From Phenylobacterium conjunctum (GTDB lineage: Bacteria; Pseudomonadota; Alphaproteobacteria; Caulobacterales; Caulobacteraceae): a stretch of DNA of 58,214 nt. Location: the NCBI RefSeq assembly GCF_042679085.1, contig NZ_JBHTLQ010000025.1, positions 1 to 58,214 on the forward strand, read 5' to 3'. Of the stretch, positions 41,850 to 49,640 are shown one piece after another; the first letter of the stretch is position 1, and the number at the start of each line of letters is the position of its first letter. The notes below the pieces were generated by a model that worked only from the letters and a program-made list of their open reading frames with translations, was not told the origin of the DNA and did no database searches. The position numbers were made by a program, and so were the translations under genes.

Positions 41850-42593
41850 ATGAGCAAGGTTCCCCAGATCACCCTGGCCTTCTGGGTGTTGAAGATCCTC
41901 GCCACCACCCTGGGCGAGACCGGCGGCGATCTGGTCTCGATGACGCTCGGCCTGGGCTATGCGGCGGCGACGGGCCTGTTCTTCGCGGTCTTCCTGGCCC
42001 TGGCCAGCGGCCAGGTGCTGGCCCGCCGCTTCTATCCGTTCCTCTATTGGGGCGTGGTTCTGGCCACCACCACCGTCGGCACGACCATCTCCGATTTCCT
42101 CGATCGCACGGCGGGGCTCGGCTATCTCGGCGGCGCGGCGGTGCTGTCGGCGACCCTCGCGGCTGTGCTCGCGGCTTGGCGCCTGACGCTGGGCGCCATC
42201 GCCTCGGATCACATCTCGGATCGGCGCCATGAGAGCTTCTACTGGCTGACCATCCTGGTCTCGAACACCCTGGGCACGGCGCTGGGGGATTTCCTGGCCG
42301 ACGATTCCGGCCTGGGCTACGGCGGCGGCGCCCTGCTGATCGGCGCGCTCATCGCCGCCGTGGCCGGCGCCCACCGCTTCACCCGCCTGCCCAAGACCCT
42401 CCTGTTCTGGGTCGCCTTCGTCCTCACCCGGCCCCTGGGCGCGACGGTCGGCGACCTGCTGACCAAGCCGCACGCCAAGGGCGGCCTGGACCTGGGCACA
42501 ATCCCAGCCTCAGCCCTCATCGCCCTGGCGGTGGTGGTCGGGGTGACGGTGGTCTATCGCGGGGGGCGCGGGGCGGCCGGGGCCTCAGCCTAG
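41850..42593 (+). CDS. COG4705-type integral membrane protein with four repeated motifs
   Basis: A 247-residue protein with seven or more hydrophobic segments. A short motif recurs four times: TTLGETGGDLVS, TTVGTTISDFLD, NTLGTALGDFLAD and RPLGATVGDLLTK, each at a membrane edge, suggesting a pseudo-symmetric protein with conserved Gly/Asp pairs. Similar uncharacterised proteins are called COG4705; the role is unknown, though Asp-Gly motifs would suit a transporter or metal-related function. Monocistronic; ATG 41850. Confidence 0.72.
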   Translation: MSKVPQITLAFWVLKILATTLGETGGDLVSMTLGLGYAAATGLFFAVFLALASGQVLARRFYPFLYWGVVLATTTVGTTISDFLDRTAGLGYLGGAAVLSATLAAVLAAWRLTLGAIASDHISDRRHESFYWLTILVSNTLGTALGDFLADDSGLGYGGGALLIGALIAAVAGAHRFTRLPKTLLFWVAFVLTRPLGATVGDLLTKPHAKGGLDLGTIPASALIALAVVVGVTVVYRGGRGAAGASA

Positions 42594-42704
42594 GCGTCCG
42601 TCCCGTCCCTCAGTCGGCCGATCACGTGCGGTGATCCCCCGCAAAGGGTGACTGACCGTCGATTCGGGAAGTTTCCTGGGACAATCCAATCTCTTGAGAG
42701 AGAT

Positions 42705-42780
42705 TGGTGGAGCCGAGGGGAATCGAACCCCTGACCTCCTCATTGCGAACGAGGCGCTCTACCATCTGAGCTACGGCCCC
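42705..42780 (-). tRNA. tRNA-Ala (anticodon CGC)
   Basis: Reads GGGGCCGTAGCTCAGATGGT on the minus strand, with acceptor stem GGGGCCG/CGGCTCC, discriminator A and encoded CCA (42705-42707). The anticodon loop TTCGCAA gives CGC, reading GCG Ala codons. TTCGATT in the T-loop is standard. A short 7-bp hairpin (AATCTCT/AGAGATT) overlaps the last base and may help 3' processing or termination. Confidence 0.95.
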
Positions 42781-42917
42781 AGGAAGGCGCGGAATAAGCG
42801 TTTTCGCAGGGGCCCTGTCAAGCGGAAGAAAGCGGCTGGGCTGTCGCAGGCGGGGCGGGGCGCTTGCCAGTGGGCCGCAAGCCCCGCTAAACCCGGCTCA
42901 ACAGACCTGGAAGGCAC

Positions 42918-43235
42918 ATGGCCACCCTCATTCTCTTCGTCTTTGGCGTGCTCAACGCCCTGATCAATGTCCTGGTCTTCGCGGTGGTCGCCAGCGCGAT
43001 CCTGTCCTGGCTGGTGGCGTTCGATGTCATCAACCTGCGCAATCCGCTGGTGAACCAGGTGGTGCGGTTCCTGGACGCCATCACCCGGCCGATCCTGCGG
43101 CCGTTCCAGCGGATCATTCCGCCGCTCGGCGGGGTCGACATCAGCCCGGTGGTCGCCCTGATCATCATCACCGTCGCCCAGAGCACCCTGCTGCCGGGCC
43201 TGCGGAACTGGCTGCTGGGCCTGGTCGGGGGCTGA
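42918..43235 (+). CDS. YggT-family membrane protein
   Basis: A 105-residue protein with two hydrophobic regions and the typical YggT order: an N-terminal helix (LILFVFGVLNALINVLVFAVV), the FDVINLRNPLVNQVVRFLDAITRPILRPFQRIIPPLGGVDISPVVALIII segment (DPxxPxxRPxR-like basic loop), and a C-terminal helix. Members affect osmotic stress, division or membrane organisation in different bacteria; the exact role here is open. Next to the DUF167 gene, as in many genomes. Confidence 0.9.
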   Translation: MATLILFVFGVLNALINVLVFAVVASAILSWLVAFDVINLRNPLVNQVVRFLDAITRPILRPFQRIIPPLGGVDISPVVALIIITVAQSTLLPGLRNWLLGLVGG

Positions 43236-43240
43236 GGCGC

Positions 43241-43522
43241 GTGCGGCTGGCGGTCCGGGTGACGCCCAAGGGCGGCCGGGACGCCGTGGACGGCTGGGGG
43301 CTCGATCCCGCCGGCCGGCCGCTATTGAAGCTGCGGGTCAGCGCGGCGGCCTCGGATGGGGCGGCCAACGCCGCCGTCATCGCCCTGCTGGCCAAGGCCG
43401 TGGGGCGGCCCAAGTCCGCCCTGACCATCGTCTCAGGCGAGACCTCGCGGGTGAAGCTGATCGAGATCGACGGGCTGGAGGCTGAGGGCTTGGCGGCCAA
43501 GCTCGGGGCCCCGCCTTCCTGA
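43241..43522 (+). CDS. DUF167/YggU-family protein
   Basis: A 93-residue protein with the family core RVTPKGGRDAVDGW, LKLRVSAAASDGAANAAVIALLAKAVGRPKS and VSGETSRVKLIEI. Structure-known members have a small alpha/beta fold of unknown function. GTG start at 43241, five bases after the yggT-like stop, so the pair probably forms an operon. A palindromic element follows the stop. Confidence 0.9.
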   Translation: MRLAVRVTPKGGRDAVDGWGLDPAGRPLLKLRVSAAASDGAANAAVIALLAKAVGRPKSALTIVSGETSRVKLIEIDGLEAEGLAAKLGAPPS

Positions 43523-43536
43523 GGGCGGGACTACTC

Positions 43537-43685
43537 GTCCACGAACCACACGAACCATACGAACATCCAAAGTTCCGCTCACCCCGGCGAAGGCCGGGGT
43601 CCAGGTCATAGGGCGCGGCGACCGTCATCTGGTTCCCGGCGTTCGCCGGGATGAGCGGCTATATATGTTCGTGTGGTTCGTGGAC
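43537..43685. repeat. MITE-like palindromic element, copy 2 (perfect 19-bp inverted termini)
   Basis: GTCCACGAACCACACGAAC (43537-43555) is exactly inverted at 43667-43685. Inside are the two modules also seen in copy 1 (35859-35996) in opposite order: CTCATCCCGGCGAACGCCGG on the minus strand and CCCCGGCGAAGGCCGGGG on the plus strand. No ORF is encoded, and no target-site duplication is evident. It sits between convergent DUF167 and amt genes, so it may act as a two-way terminator. Confidence 0.8.
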
Positions 43686-43701
43686 CAAACCCTGCCAACC
43701 C

Positions 43702-44916
43702 TTACGGATTGTACGCCCGCTCCCCGTGGGTGGAGACGTCGAGGCCTTCCTCGATGTGCTCGTCGCGGGCGCGCAGGCCCAGGGTGGCCTTCAGGGCCAG
43801 GGCGAGGATCAGGCATGCCACGCCGGACCACAGGCAGGTGATCACGACGCCCAGGGCCTGGACGCCGAACTGGCGGCCCATGTCCATGCCCTCGGCATAG
43901 CCCGCGCCGCCCGCGGCCGGCGAGGCGAGGACGGCGACCAGCAGGGTCCCCAGGATGCCGCCGACCCCGTGGACGGCGAAGACGTCCAGGCTGTCGTCGA
44001 TGCGCAGCTTGTGCTTCACCAGCTCCACCGCCTGGTAGCAGACCAGGCTGCCGGCGGCGCCCAGGACCACGCCGCCCAGGGGGCCGACGAAGCCGGAGGC
44101 CGGGGTGACGGTGGCCAGGCCCGCGACCACGCCGGTGACCAGGCCAACCATGCTGGGCCGACCGAACCGGCGCCATTCGATGAAGGCCCAGACCAGGCCC
44201 GCGGTGGAGGCTGACAGGTGGGTGGCGATCAGGGCCGAGCCCGCGTCGCCATTGGCGGCCAGGGCGCTGCCGCCGTTGAAGCCGTACCAGCCGACCCACA
44301 GCATGCCGGCGCCGATCATGGTCATGCCTGGATTGTGCGGCGGCGAAAGGTCCCGCGGATAGCCGTCGCGCGGCCCCACGGCCCAGGCCATGACCAGGGC
44401 CGAGACGCCGGCCGTGGCGTGGACGACCAGGCCGCCGGCGTAGTCCATGACGTGCAGCCCGGCCAGCCAGCCGCCGCCCCAGACCCAGTGGCAGACCGGG
44501 GCATAGACCAGGAACAGCCACAGGCCGGAGAAGACCAGCACGGCGGAGAACTTGATGCGCTCGACAAAGGCGCCGACGATCAGGGCCGGGGTGATGACGG
44601 CGAAGGTCATCTGGAAGCCGAAGAACACGCTTTCCGGCAAGGCGCCCACCACCGCATGGCGGGCGTCGTGCATCAGGCCGAACTTGGCGAGGTCGCCGAT
44701 CCAGCCGCCGGTTCCGGAGAAGGACAGGCTGTAGGCGCCCAGCAGCCACAGGATCGAGGCCAGGCAGGCGATGGCCACGCAGTGGGTCATCACCGACAGC
44801 ACGTTCTTGGACCGCACCAGGCCGGCATAGAACAGGGCCAGGCCCGGCAGGGTCATGAACAGGACCAGCGCGGTAGCGCTGAGGATCCAGGCGGTGTCGC
44901 CCGCATTGACGGCCAT
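43702..44916 (-). CDS. amt: Ammonium transporter (Amt/Rh family)
   Basis: Inner-membrane trimeric ammonium channel of 404 residues with about eleven membrane helices. The twin His are in DYAGGLVVHATAGVSALVMAW and DVFAVHGVGGILGTLLVA. Phe gates are in FFGFQMTFAVITPALIVGAF and the GWYGFNGGSALAANGDAG stretch, which also matches the Amt signature. It stands alone: no glnK is visible within the window, unlike typical glnK-amtB pairs. No signal peptide is evident ahead of the first helix (MAVNAGDTAWILSA). Confidence 0.95.
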   Translation of the reverse strand: MAVNAGDTAWILSATALVLFMTLPGLALFYAGLVRSKNVLSVMTHCVAIACLASILWLLGAYSLSFSGTGGWIGDLAKFGLMHDARHAVVGALPESVFFGFQMTFAVITPALIVGAFVERIKFSAVLVFSGLWLFLVYAPVCHWVWGGGWLAGLHVMDYAGGLVVHATAGVSALVMAWAVGPRDGYPRDLSPPHNPGMTMIGAGMLWVGWYGFNGGSALAANGDAGSALIATHLSASTAGLVWAFIEWRRFGRPSMVGLVTGVVAGLATVTPASGFVGPLGGVVLGAAGSLVCYQAVELVKHKLRIDDSLDVFAVHGVGGILGTLLVAVLASPAAGGAGYAEGMDMGRQFGVQALGVVITCLWSGVACLILALALKATLGLRARDEHIEEGLDVSTHGERAYNP

Positions 44917-45043
44917 GGTGTCGCTTCCCCCCTCGCGTGACCGGGCGCCGGTCTTCGAACAGGGTTATTGCCAGAGCCGCGCGCCGGAGGGCGCCCGGTT
45001 TTTCAGCGGCTCAGCGACTTTTTTGGCGGAGTGTGACCGGAAA

Positions 45044-45517
45044 CTAGGCCGCTTCGGCGATGGCGTCTTCGGCGCCGGCCGGGATCACCTGGTCCAGGGC
45101 CAGCAGGCTGACGATGGCGGCGTCGATGGTCATGACCCCGGCCACAAAGGCGTTGGAGTCGCGACTACCCACTTCCGGGGCGGCCTGGATCAGGCCCTCG
45201 GTCACTGTCAGGATGTCAGAGACGGCGTCGACGACCAGGCCCACCTGGGCCTCGCCGATCTGGGCCACGACGACGACGGACGAGGCGCCGGGATTGGACG
45301 GCCCCAGGCCCAGACGGGCCGACAGGTCGATGACGGGCAGGATGGCCCCGCGCAGGTTCATCATCCCCAGCACATGCGGCGGGGCATGAGGCAGGGGGGT
45401 GGCGGCGGACCAGCCGCGGATCTCGCGGACGGCCATGATGTCGATGGCGTAGGCCTGGTCGCCGATGCGCACCGAGATCAGCTCGGCGCCCGGCGCGGGG
45501 ATGCGGGTGTCACCCAT
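45044..45517 (-). CDS. cheW: CheW-like chemotaxis scaffold protein
   Basis: A 157-residue single CheW domain: ELISVRIGDQAYAIDIMAVREIRGW, PHVLGMMNLRGAILPVIDLSARLG, QVGLVVDAVSDILTV and the C-terminal AGVMTIDAAIVSLLALDQV. CheW links receptors to CheA. No other chemotaxis genes are near, so it is an orphan copy that could serve an alternative array or couple another receptor. It is 127 bases after amt's start on the same strand. Confidence 0.93.
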   Translation of the reverse strand: MGDTRIPAPGAELISVRIGDQAYAIDIMAVREIRGWSAATPLPHAPPHVLGMMNLRGAILPVIDLSARLGLGPSNPGASSVVVVAQIGEAQVGLVVDAVSDILTVTEGLIQAAPEVGSRDSNAFVAGVMTIDAAIVSLLALDQVIPAGAEDAIAEAA

Positions 45518-45674
45518 GGGACATGGAACCTTTCAGGTCGAGCGCGTCTTGATCGCGTCCAGTGTTGGGGGACAGAAACACACTTGGCCTTTGCGCCCGG
45601 TTAACATGCTGGATGTTCACGCTTTTTTACCATAACCCTTGTGGGCGGCGCGGGGGCCGTGGCAGGAAATAGCC

Positions 45675-46412
45675 ATGAGCCGCGCCGACCTCGCCCGCAA
45701 ACTCGCCGACGCCCGCCGTATCGTCGCCTTCACCGGGGCGGGAATCTCCACCGAGTCCGGCATTCCCGATTTCCGCTCGCCGGGCGGGGTGTGGAGCCGG
45801 ATGAAGCCGATCACCTACCAGGAGTTCGTAGGCTCGGAGGACAAGCGGCGCGAGGCCTGGACCCGGGCCTTCACCGGCAAGGCCGGCTGGACCGGCCGGG
45901 CGCCCAACGCCGGTCACTTCGCCCTGGCCCGGCTGCATGACCAGGGCCGGCTGTCGGCGGTGATCACCCAGAATGTCGACAACCTGCACCAGGATTCCGG
46001 CCTGCCGGCCGAGAAGGTGATCGAGCTGCACGGCAACGCCAGCTTCGCCACCTGCCTGGCTTGCGGATCGCGGCATGAACTGGAAGAGCTGCGCGGCCCC
46101 TTCCTGGATCACGGCGAGATTCCGCACTGCCGCGATTGCGGCGGGCTGGTGAAGACCGCGGTGATCTCGTTTGGCCAGTCCATGCCCTCCGGACCCATGG
46201 CGCGGGCGGAGTTCGAGACCCTGGCCTGCGACCTGTTCCTGGTGCTGGGCTCGTCGCTCACCGTGTTCCCGGCGGCTGACTTTCCGATCCTGGCCAAGCG
46301 CAACGGGGCGACCCTGGTGATCCTCAACCGCGAGCCCACCGACATGGACCAGATCGCCGACCTGGCGCTTCAGGATGAGATTGGACCCGCTTTGAGCGAA
46401 ATCATCGCCTGA
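45675..46412 (+). CDS. cobB: NAD-dependent protein deacylase (sirtuin)
   Basis: Sir2-family enzyme, 245 residues, removing acyl groups from Lys with NAD+. Motifs: FTGAGISTESGIPDFRSPGGVW, ITQNVDNLHQDSGLP, ELHGNASFATCLACG (catalytic His; first Zn Cys pair), HCRDCGG (second Cys pair) and LGSSLTVFPAADFP. The ATG at 45675 has AGGAA upstream and leaves the family start intact; a frame from 45639 is rejected. It is divergent from cheW. Confidence 0.93.
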   Translation: MSRADLARKLADARRIVAFTGAGISTESGIPDFRSPGGVWSRMKPITYQEFVGSEDKRREAWTRAFTGKAGWTGRAPNAGHFALARLHDQGRLSAVITQNVDNLHQDSGLPAEKVIELHGNASFATCLACGSRHELEELRGPFLDHGEIPHCRDCGGLVKTAVISFGQSMPSGPMARAEFETLACDLFLVLGSSLTVFPAADFPILAKRNGATLVILNREPTDMDQIADLALQDEIGPALSEIIA

Positions 46413-46476
46413 AACCGCCAATTTTCAGGCTTTCGGGGGTTCGCAAGCGGACGCTGAGGCAGTATGTGCCTCGGCC

Positions 46477-46806
46477 ATGATCCATCCCAAGAATAACAGC
46501 TTCAACGACCGTCAAGCGGCGAGCGCCGCCGCCAAGAAGGCCCTCCTCGAAAAATTCAAGCCGAAGCCGCACGTTCCGGACCTGCAGCTGGAGCAGCGCA
46601 AGGCCGAGCGCGAGCTGGAGCTCGAGCTGATCCGCGAGGAACGCCGCAAGGAACGCGAGCAGCGCCGTGCGGTGAAGGCTGTCGAGGACGCCAAGCAGCG
46701 CGAAGAAGAAGAGCTGATGGCCGAGGCCCGTGAACTGGCCCTGCGCGCGGCGCAGAAGGCCGCCCGCGACGCCCGCTACGCCGCCCGCAAGCAGCGCCGC
46801 AAGTAG
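46477..46806 (+). CDS. DUF6481 protein, highly charged helical
   Basis: A 109-residue protein that is almost wholly charged helix: a short N-terminal region (MIHPKNNSFNDRQAASAAAK), then long stretches of Glu/Lys/Arg (ERELELELIREERRKEREQR), ending in a basic tail (KQRRK). A coiled coil is likely. The family is known only from Alphaproteobacteria and has no function. It is followed by two hairpins, the first a likely terminator. Confidence 0.8.
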   Translation: MIHPKNNSFNDRQAASAAAKKALLEKFKPKPHVPDLQLEQRKAERELELELIREERRKEREQRRAVKAVEDAKQREEEELMAEARELALRAAQKAARDARYAARKQRRK

Positions 46807-46818
46807 ACCGCGGCGCAA

Positions 46819-46868
46819 GAGCCCTTTCCGATCTGACTGAACCCGTCAGATCGGATAAAAAAGGGCTC
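46819..46868 (+). terminator. Hairpin terminator after the DUF6481 gene
   Basis: GAGCCCTTTCCGATCTGAC (46819-46837) pairs with GTCAGATCGG and AAGGGCTC (46845-46868), with an internal ATAAAA bulge. It forms a long stem 12 bases after the stop codon. There is no T-run, so rho may assist. Confidence 0.5.
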
Positions 46869-46883
46869 GAATTCAAAAGTTCA

Positions 46884-46930
46884 GAGCATTTTCGACCCGA
46901 TAGCCGTTTCGCACTTATCGGAAAACGCTC
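46884..46930. repeat. GAGCNTTTTC...CCGATA palindromic repeat
   Basis: GAGCATTTTC-GAC-CCGATA pairs with TATCGG-AAAACGCTC (46916-46930) around a 13-base loop. A variant of the hairpin at 40875-40918. This element plus the preceding terminator fill most of the 235-base gap up to 47042. Confidence 0.6.
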
Positions 46931-47041
46931 TGGTCAGCTTCGACCCCCTCATTTTGGGTTAATTGTGCGGCGCCGCATCTTGGCTTGCCGGGGGGCGCGT
47001 GCATAGATGCTGGCAATTGCAGCCCCTAGTTGGTGAACCCC

Positions 47042-47299
47042 ATGTTTGTCGCCTTGATCCTGTCCGCCGGACTGGTCGTCGCCGCCGATGCGACGCCCGC
47101 CGCCTCGACCACCCAGACCACGACGGCCGCCGCCGCCGCCACCGCCAAGCCGCAGAAGATCTGCAAGAGCATCAAGACGCTCGGCAGCCGCCTGCCGGTG
47201 AAGAAGTGCCAGACTGTGGAAGAAGCCGCCGACGAAGAGGCCCAGGCCCAGCAGGCGGTGCGCGACATGCAGCGCAGCGCCCCGCCGCCCAACCAGTAA
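47042..47299 (+). CDS. Small secreted protein with a CK..GSRLP..KKC core
   Basis: An 85-residue exported protein: signal-like start MFVALILSAGLVVAADA, an Ala/Thr linker, and a short core KICKSIKTLGSRLPVKKCQTVEEAADEEAQAQQAV with two Cys. Similar small proteins in Alphaproteobacteria share the CK...SRL...KKxC pattern; the Cys pair probably forms a disulfide in the periplasm. Function unknown. ATG at 47042 is used; TTG 47030 and GTG 47033 are in-frame alternatives. Confidence 0.65.
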   Translation: MFVALILSAGLVVAADATPAASTTQTTTAAAAATAKPQKICKSIKTLGSRLPVKKCQTVEEAADEEAQAQQAVRDMQRSAPPPNQ

Positions 47300-47306
47300 G
47301 ATCTGC

Positions 47307-49085
47307 TCAGGCCTCGCCGGTGAGATCCCGGCGGGCCTTTTCCAGTTCCTCGGCGTAGCGGCGGGTGGCGTAGGCCTCGGTCAGCACGCCCAGGACCTGG
47401 CCGTCGGCATCGACCACCGCGAGCTCATCGCTCTGGGCCCGGTCGAAGGCGGCCATGATCTCCTTGATCGACATTTCCGGCGCAAGAACCGCCTGGGCGT
47501 TGACCGCCAGGGCGGCCAGCTCGCCCTCGCCCCCGCTATCGTTCAGGTCGGCTGACCAGGCCGCCGCCACCGGCGCCAGACCCGCATAGCGGCCTTCCGC
47601 GTCGGTCAGCACCACCCGCTTGGCGGCGCCCAGGGGGAAGCGGCGGCGGAACTCGGCCAGGCCGGTGTCGGTGGGAACCGCCGGCACATCCTTTCGCATC
47701 ATGCGGCCCGCGGTCAGGGTGCGGATCCAGCCCACATCGTGGGCGGATCGGATCGTCTCCCCGCGCAGGTGCAGTCGCCAGGTGGAGAAGGAATAGCCAA
47801 AGGTCTCGCGCACCACGGCCGAGGCGATCAGCGAGGCCACCAGGGTGGCGGCGGTGACGCTGAAGTCGCCGGTGGTCTCCAGCACCAGAAAGGACATGGT
47901 CAGCGGTCCGCCGATGATGGCGACGCCCAAGGCCCCCATGCCGACCAGGGCGGCCACCGTGCCGTTCAGGTGGGGCAGGCCGGGCGCCAGGTTGATCAGT
48001 TCTGCGAAGGCCTGGCCTTCCAGGGCGCCCAGGAACAGGGCGGCGAAGAAAAGGCCGCCCCGAAAGCCGAAGCTGAGCGAGATGATCGAGGCCGCCGCCT
48101 TCATGGCGATCAGGAGCAGCAGCATCTTCAGGCCCAGGTCGCGCTCCAGGTCCAGAGCCAGGGCGCCGTGGCCCGCCGACAGGGTCTGGGGCGTATAGAG
48201 GGCGATCCCCGCCAGCAGCATCCCGCCCAGGGCCGGCCGCAGCCATAGGGGAACCGGCAGCTTCACCGTCCAGCGCTCGGCGGTGGCCACCATCCGCATC
48301 AAGGCGACGCCGAACACCGCCGTCGCCAGGCCGAGCAAGGCGTAGAGGCCGTAGACCGGCCAGTTCTGGATCGCCTCCACCGTGCTCGACAGCTTGTAGG
48401 TGTCGCCGCCCAGGCTGCGGGCCACCAGGACCGCGGCCAGGGCCGCGGCGGCCACCGGGGCGATATTGGCCACGGTATAGGCCCCGATGACGATCTCGAA
48501 GGCGTAGAAGGCCCCGGTCAGGGGCGCGCCGAAGGCCGCGGCGATGGCCGCGCCGGCGCCCGCCCCCACCAGGGTGCGCAGGTCGGCCCGGCGCAGGGCC
48601 AGGGCCCGGCCGATCATCGAGCCGGCGGCTCCGCCGGCCTGGGCGTAGGCCGCTTCCAGCCCGACGCTGGCGCCTGATCCGTTGGAGACCAGGGTCTGTG
48701 CGCAGATGAAGGCGCTGTCGCGGACCGACATGGCGCCGCCATGCAGGGCGTTGGCCTCCACGGGGTCGACGGCCCGGGTGGTGCGCCAGCGCGACCAGGC
48801 CCAGGTCATCAGGCCCAGCGCCAGGCCCCCGGCCGGAATGAACAGCACCCGCCAGGGTGTGATGGCGGCCTGGGCGCTCAGCCTCTGATCGGGATCGAAG
48901 GCGAACAGCAGGATCTGCAGCCCGTGGGCCAGCTTGGCCTGGACCACCGCCAGGCCGCCGGCCGCAGCCCCGGCCAGCACCGCCACCGCGATCAGCCATA
49001 GCTCGCTTGAGCGGATCTGGCGCCGGACAAAGGCGAGCCCGCGCAGCGGCAGGGAGACGGAGCGGGCGGTCGAGACCTGGACCAT
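47307..49085 (-). CDS. ClC-family chloride channel/antiporter with C-terminal CBS region
   Basis: A 592-residue membrane protein with about ten hydrophobic helices. Ion-path motifs are partly conserved: SNGSGASVGLEAAYAQAGG in place of GSGIP and GKEGP, AAAFGAPLTGAFYAFEIVIG, and SLSFGFRGGLFFAALFLGA (GxFxP region). The tail has CBS-like repeats (MMRKDVPAVPTDTGLAEFRR, LAPEMSIKEIMAAFDRAQSDELAVVDADGQVLGVL). The start at 49085 (MVQVSTARSVSLPL) is chosen from several; a longer frame reaches 49196. It is divergent from the gene at 49242, with the operator-like element 49146-49163 between them. Confidence 0.86.
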   Translation of the reverse strand: MVQVSTARSVSLPLRGLAFVRRQIRSSELWLIAVAVLAGAAAGGLAVVQAKLAHGLQILLFAFDPDQRLSAQAAITPWRVLFIPAGGLALGLMTWAWSRWRTTRAVDPVEANALHGGAMSVRDSAFICAQTLVSNGSGASVGLEAAYAQAGGAAGSMIGRALALRRADLRTLVGAGAGAAIAAAFGAPLTGAFYAFEIVIGAYTVANIAPVAAAALAAVLVARSLGGDTYKLSSTVEAIQNWPVYGLYALLGLATAVFGVALMRMVATAERWTVKLPVPLWLRPALGGMLLAGIALYTPQTLSAGHGALALDLERDLGLKMLLLLIAMKAAASIISLSFGFRGGLFFAALFLGALEGQAFAELINLAPGLPHLNGTVAALVGMGALGVAIIGGPLTMSFLVLETTGDFSVTAATLVASLIASAVVRETFGYSFSTWRLHLRGETIRSAHDVGWIRTLTAGRMMRKDVPAVPTDTGLAEFRRRFPLGAAKRVVLTDAEGRYAGLAPVAAAWSADLNDSGGEGELAALAVNAQAVLAPEMSIKEIMAAFDRAQSDELAVVDADGQVLGVLTEAYATRRYAEELEKARRDLTGEA

Positions 49086-49145
49086 GAGTGTCCGTAACAG
49101 GCTTTCGTCACCGCCGGAACACCTGCCCCCCACGCCCCAGGCGAC

Positions 49146-49163
49146 TGTAAACAATAGTAAAAC
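49146..49163 (+). promoter_or_regulatory. TGTAAACAAT direct-repeat operator, site 1
   Basis: TGTAAACAATAGTAAAAC: two copies of a TGTAAA-like unit at 10-base spacing, the helical-turn phasing typical of OmpR-family response-regulator sites. It lies in the divergent gap between the ClC gene and the gene at 49242. The only near-identical site in the window is at 54570-54589. Confidence 0.5.
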
Positions 49164-49241
49164 CCTAGGAATTTCGGCGCCCTGGCGGCCCGCCAAGGGT
49201 TAAGAGGCGGTGAAGAGCTTGAGCGACGCCGGAGGGATGTC

Positions 49242-49580
49242 ATGTCGGAGAAACTGGTTGAACTGGCGGCCGCCCGCGGATCGCGACTGGCCCGCACGCC
49301 TGTGGCCCACCCCTTGAGCGCCGAGATCGCCGAAGCCCTGATGTCGCTGAGCGGCGAGGCCCACCGCGACGTGGTCATCTCCCGCATCGCCCAGAACCGC
49401 CATCGCGACGCCAAGCTCGCCAGCCCGGCCCTGCGCGAGGAGATCCTCACCACCTTCGACGCCCACTGCCAGGTGGGCGAGGCGCCCGGACTGTTCCGGC
49501 TGGTGTTCGGCCCTGGCTCGCACCGCTGGGCCCTGACGCCTCAGGCCCGGATGTTCCTCGAGACCCGCGGCGAAGCCTGA
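49242..49580 (+). CDS. Conserved hypothetical protein
   Basis: A 112-residue soluble protein without a signal peptide. The N-terminal half is helical (LSAEIAEALMSLSGEAHRDVVISRIAQNRHRDAK). The end (GLFRLVFGPGSHRWALTPQARMFLE) looks like a winged-helix or small alpha/beta segment, though I cannot name a family. GGAGGG lies five bases before the ATG. Its upstream operator-like element and closeness to the two-component operon suggest shared regulation; no function is assigned. Confidence 0.7.
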   Translation: MSEKLVELAAARGSRLARTPVAHPLSAEIAEALMSLSGEAHRDVVISRIAQNRHRDAKLASPALREEILTTFDAHCQVGEAPGLFRLVFGPGSHRWALTPQARMFLETRGEA

Positions 49581-49640
49581 TCCCAGCTTGAATTCGGGGC
49601 CGGACAGGGCGAGGGTCGCCGCGACCTTCGCGGAGAGCCC

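Noticed and set aside
43537..43685. The palindromic element as a complete insertion sequence
   Set aside because: Far too short for a transposase and no ORF or target-site duplication is visible; treated as a MITE-like repeat.
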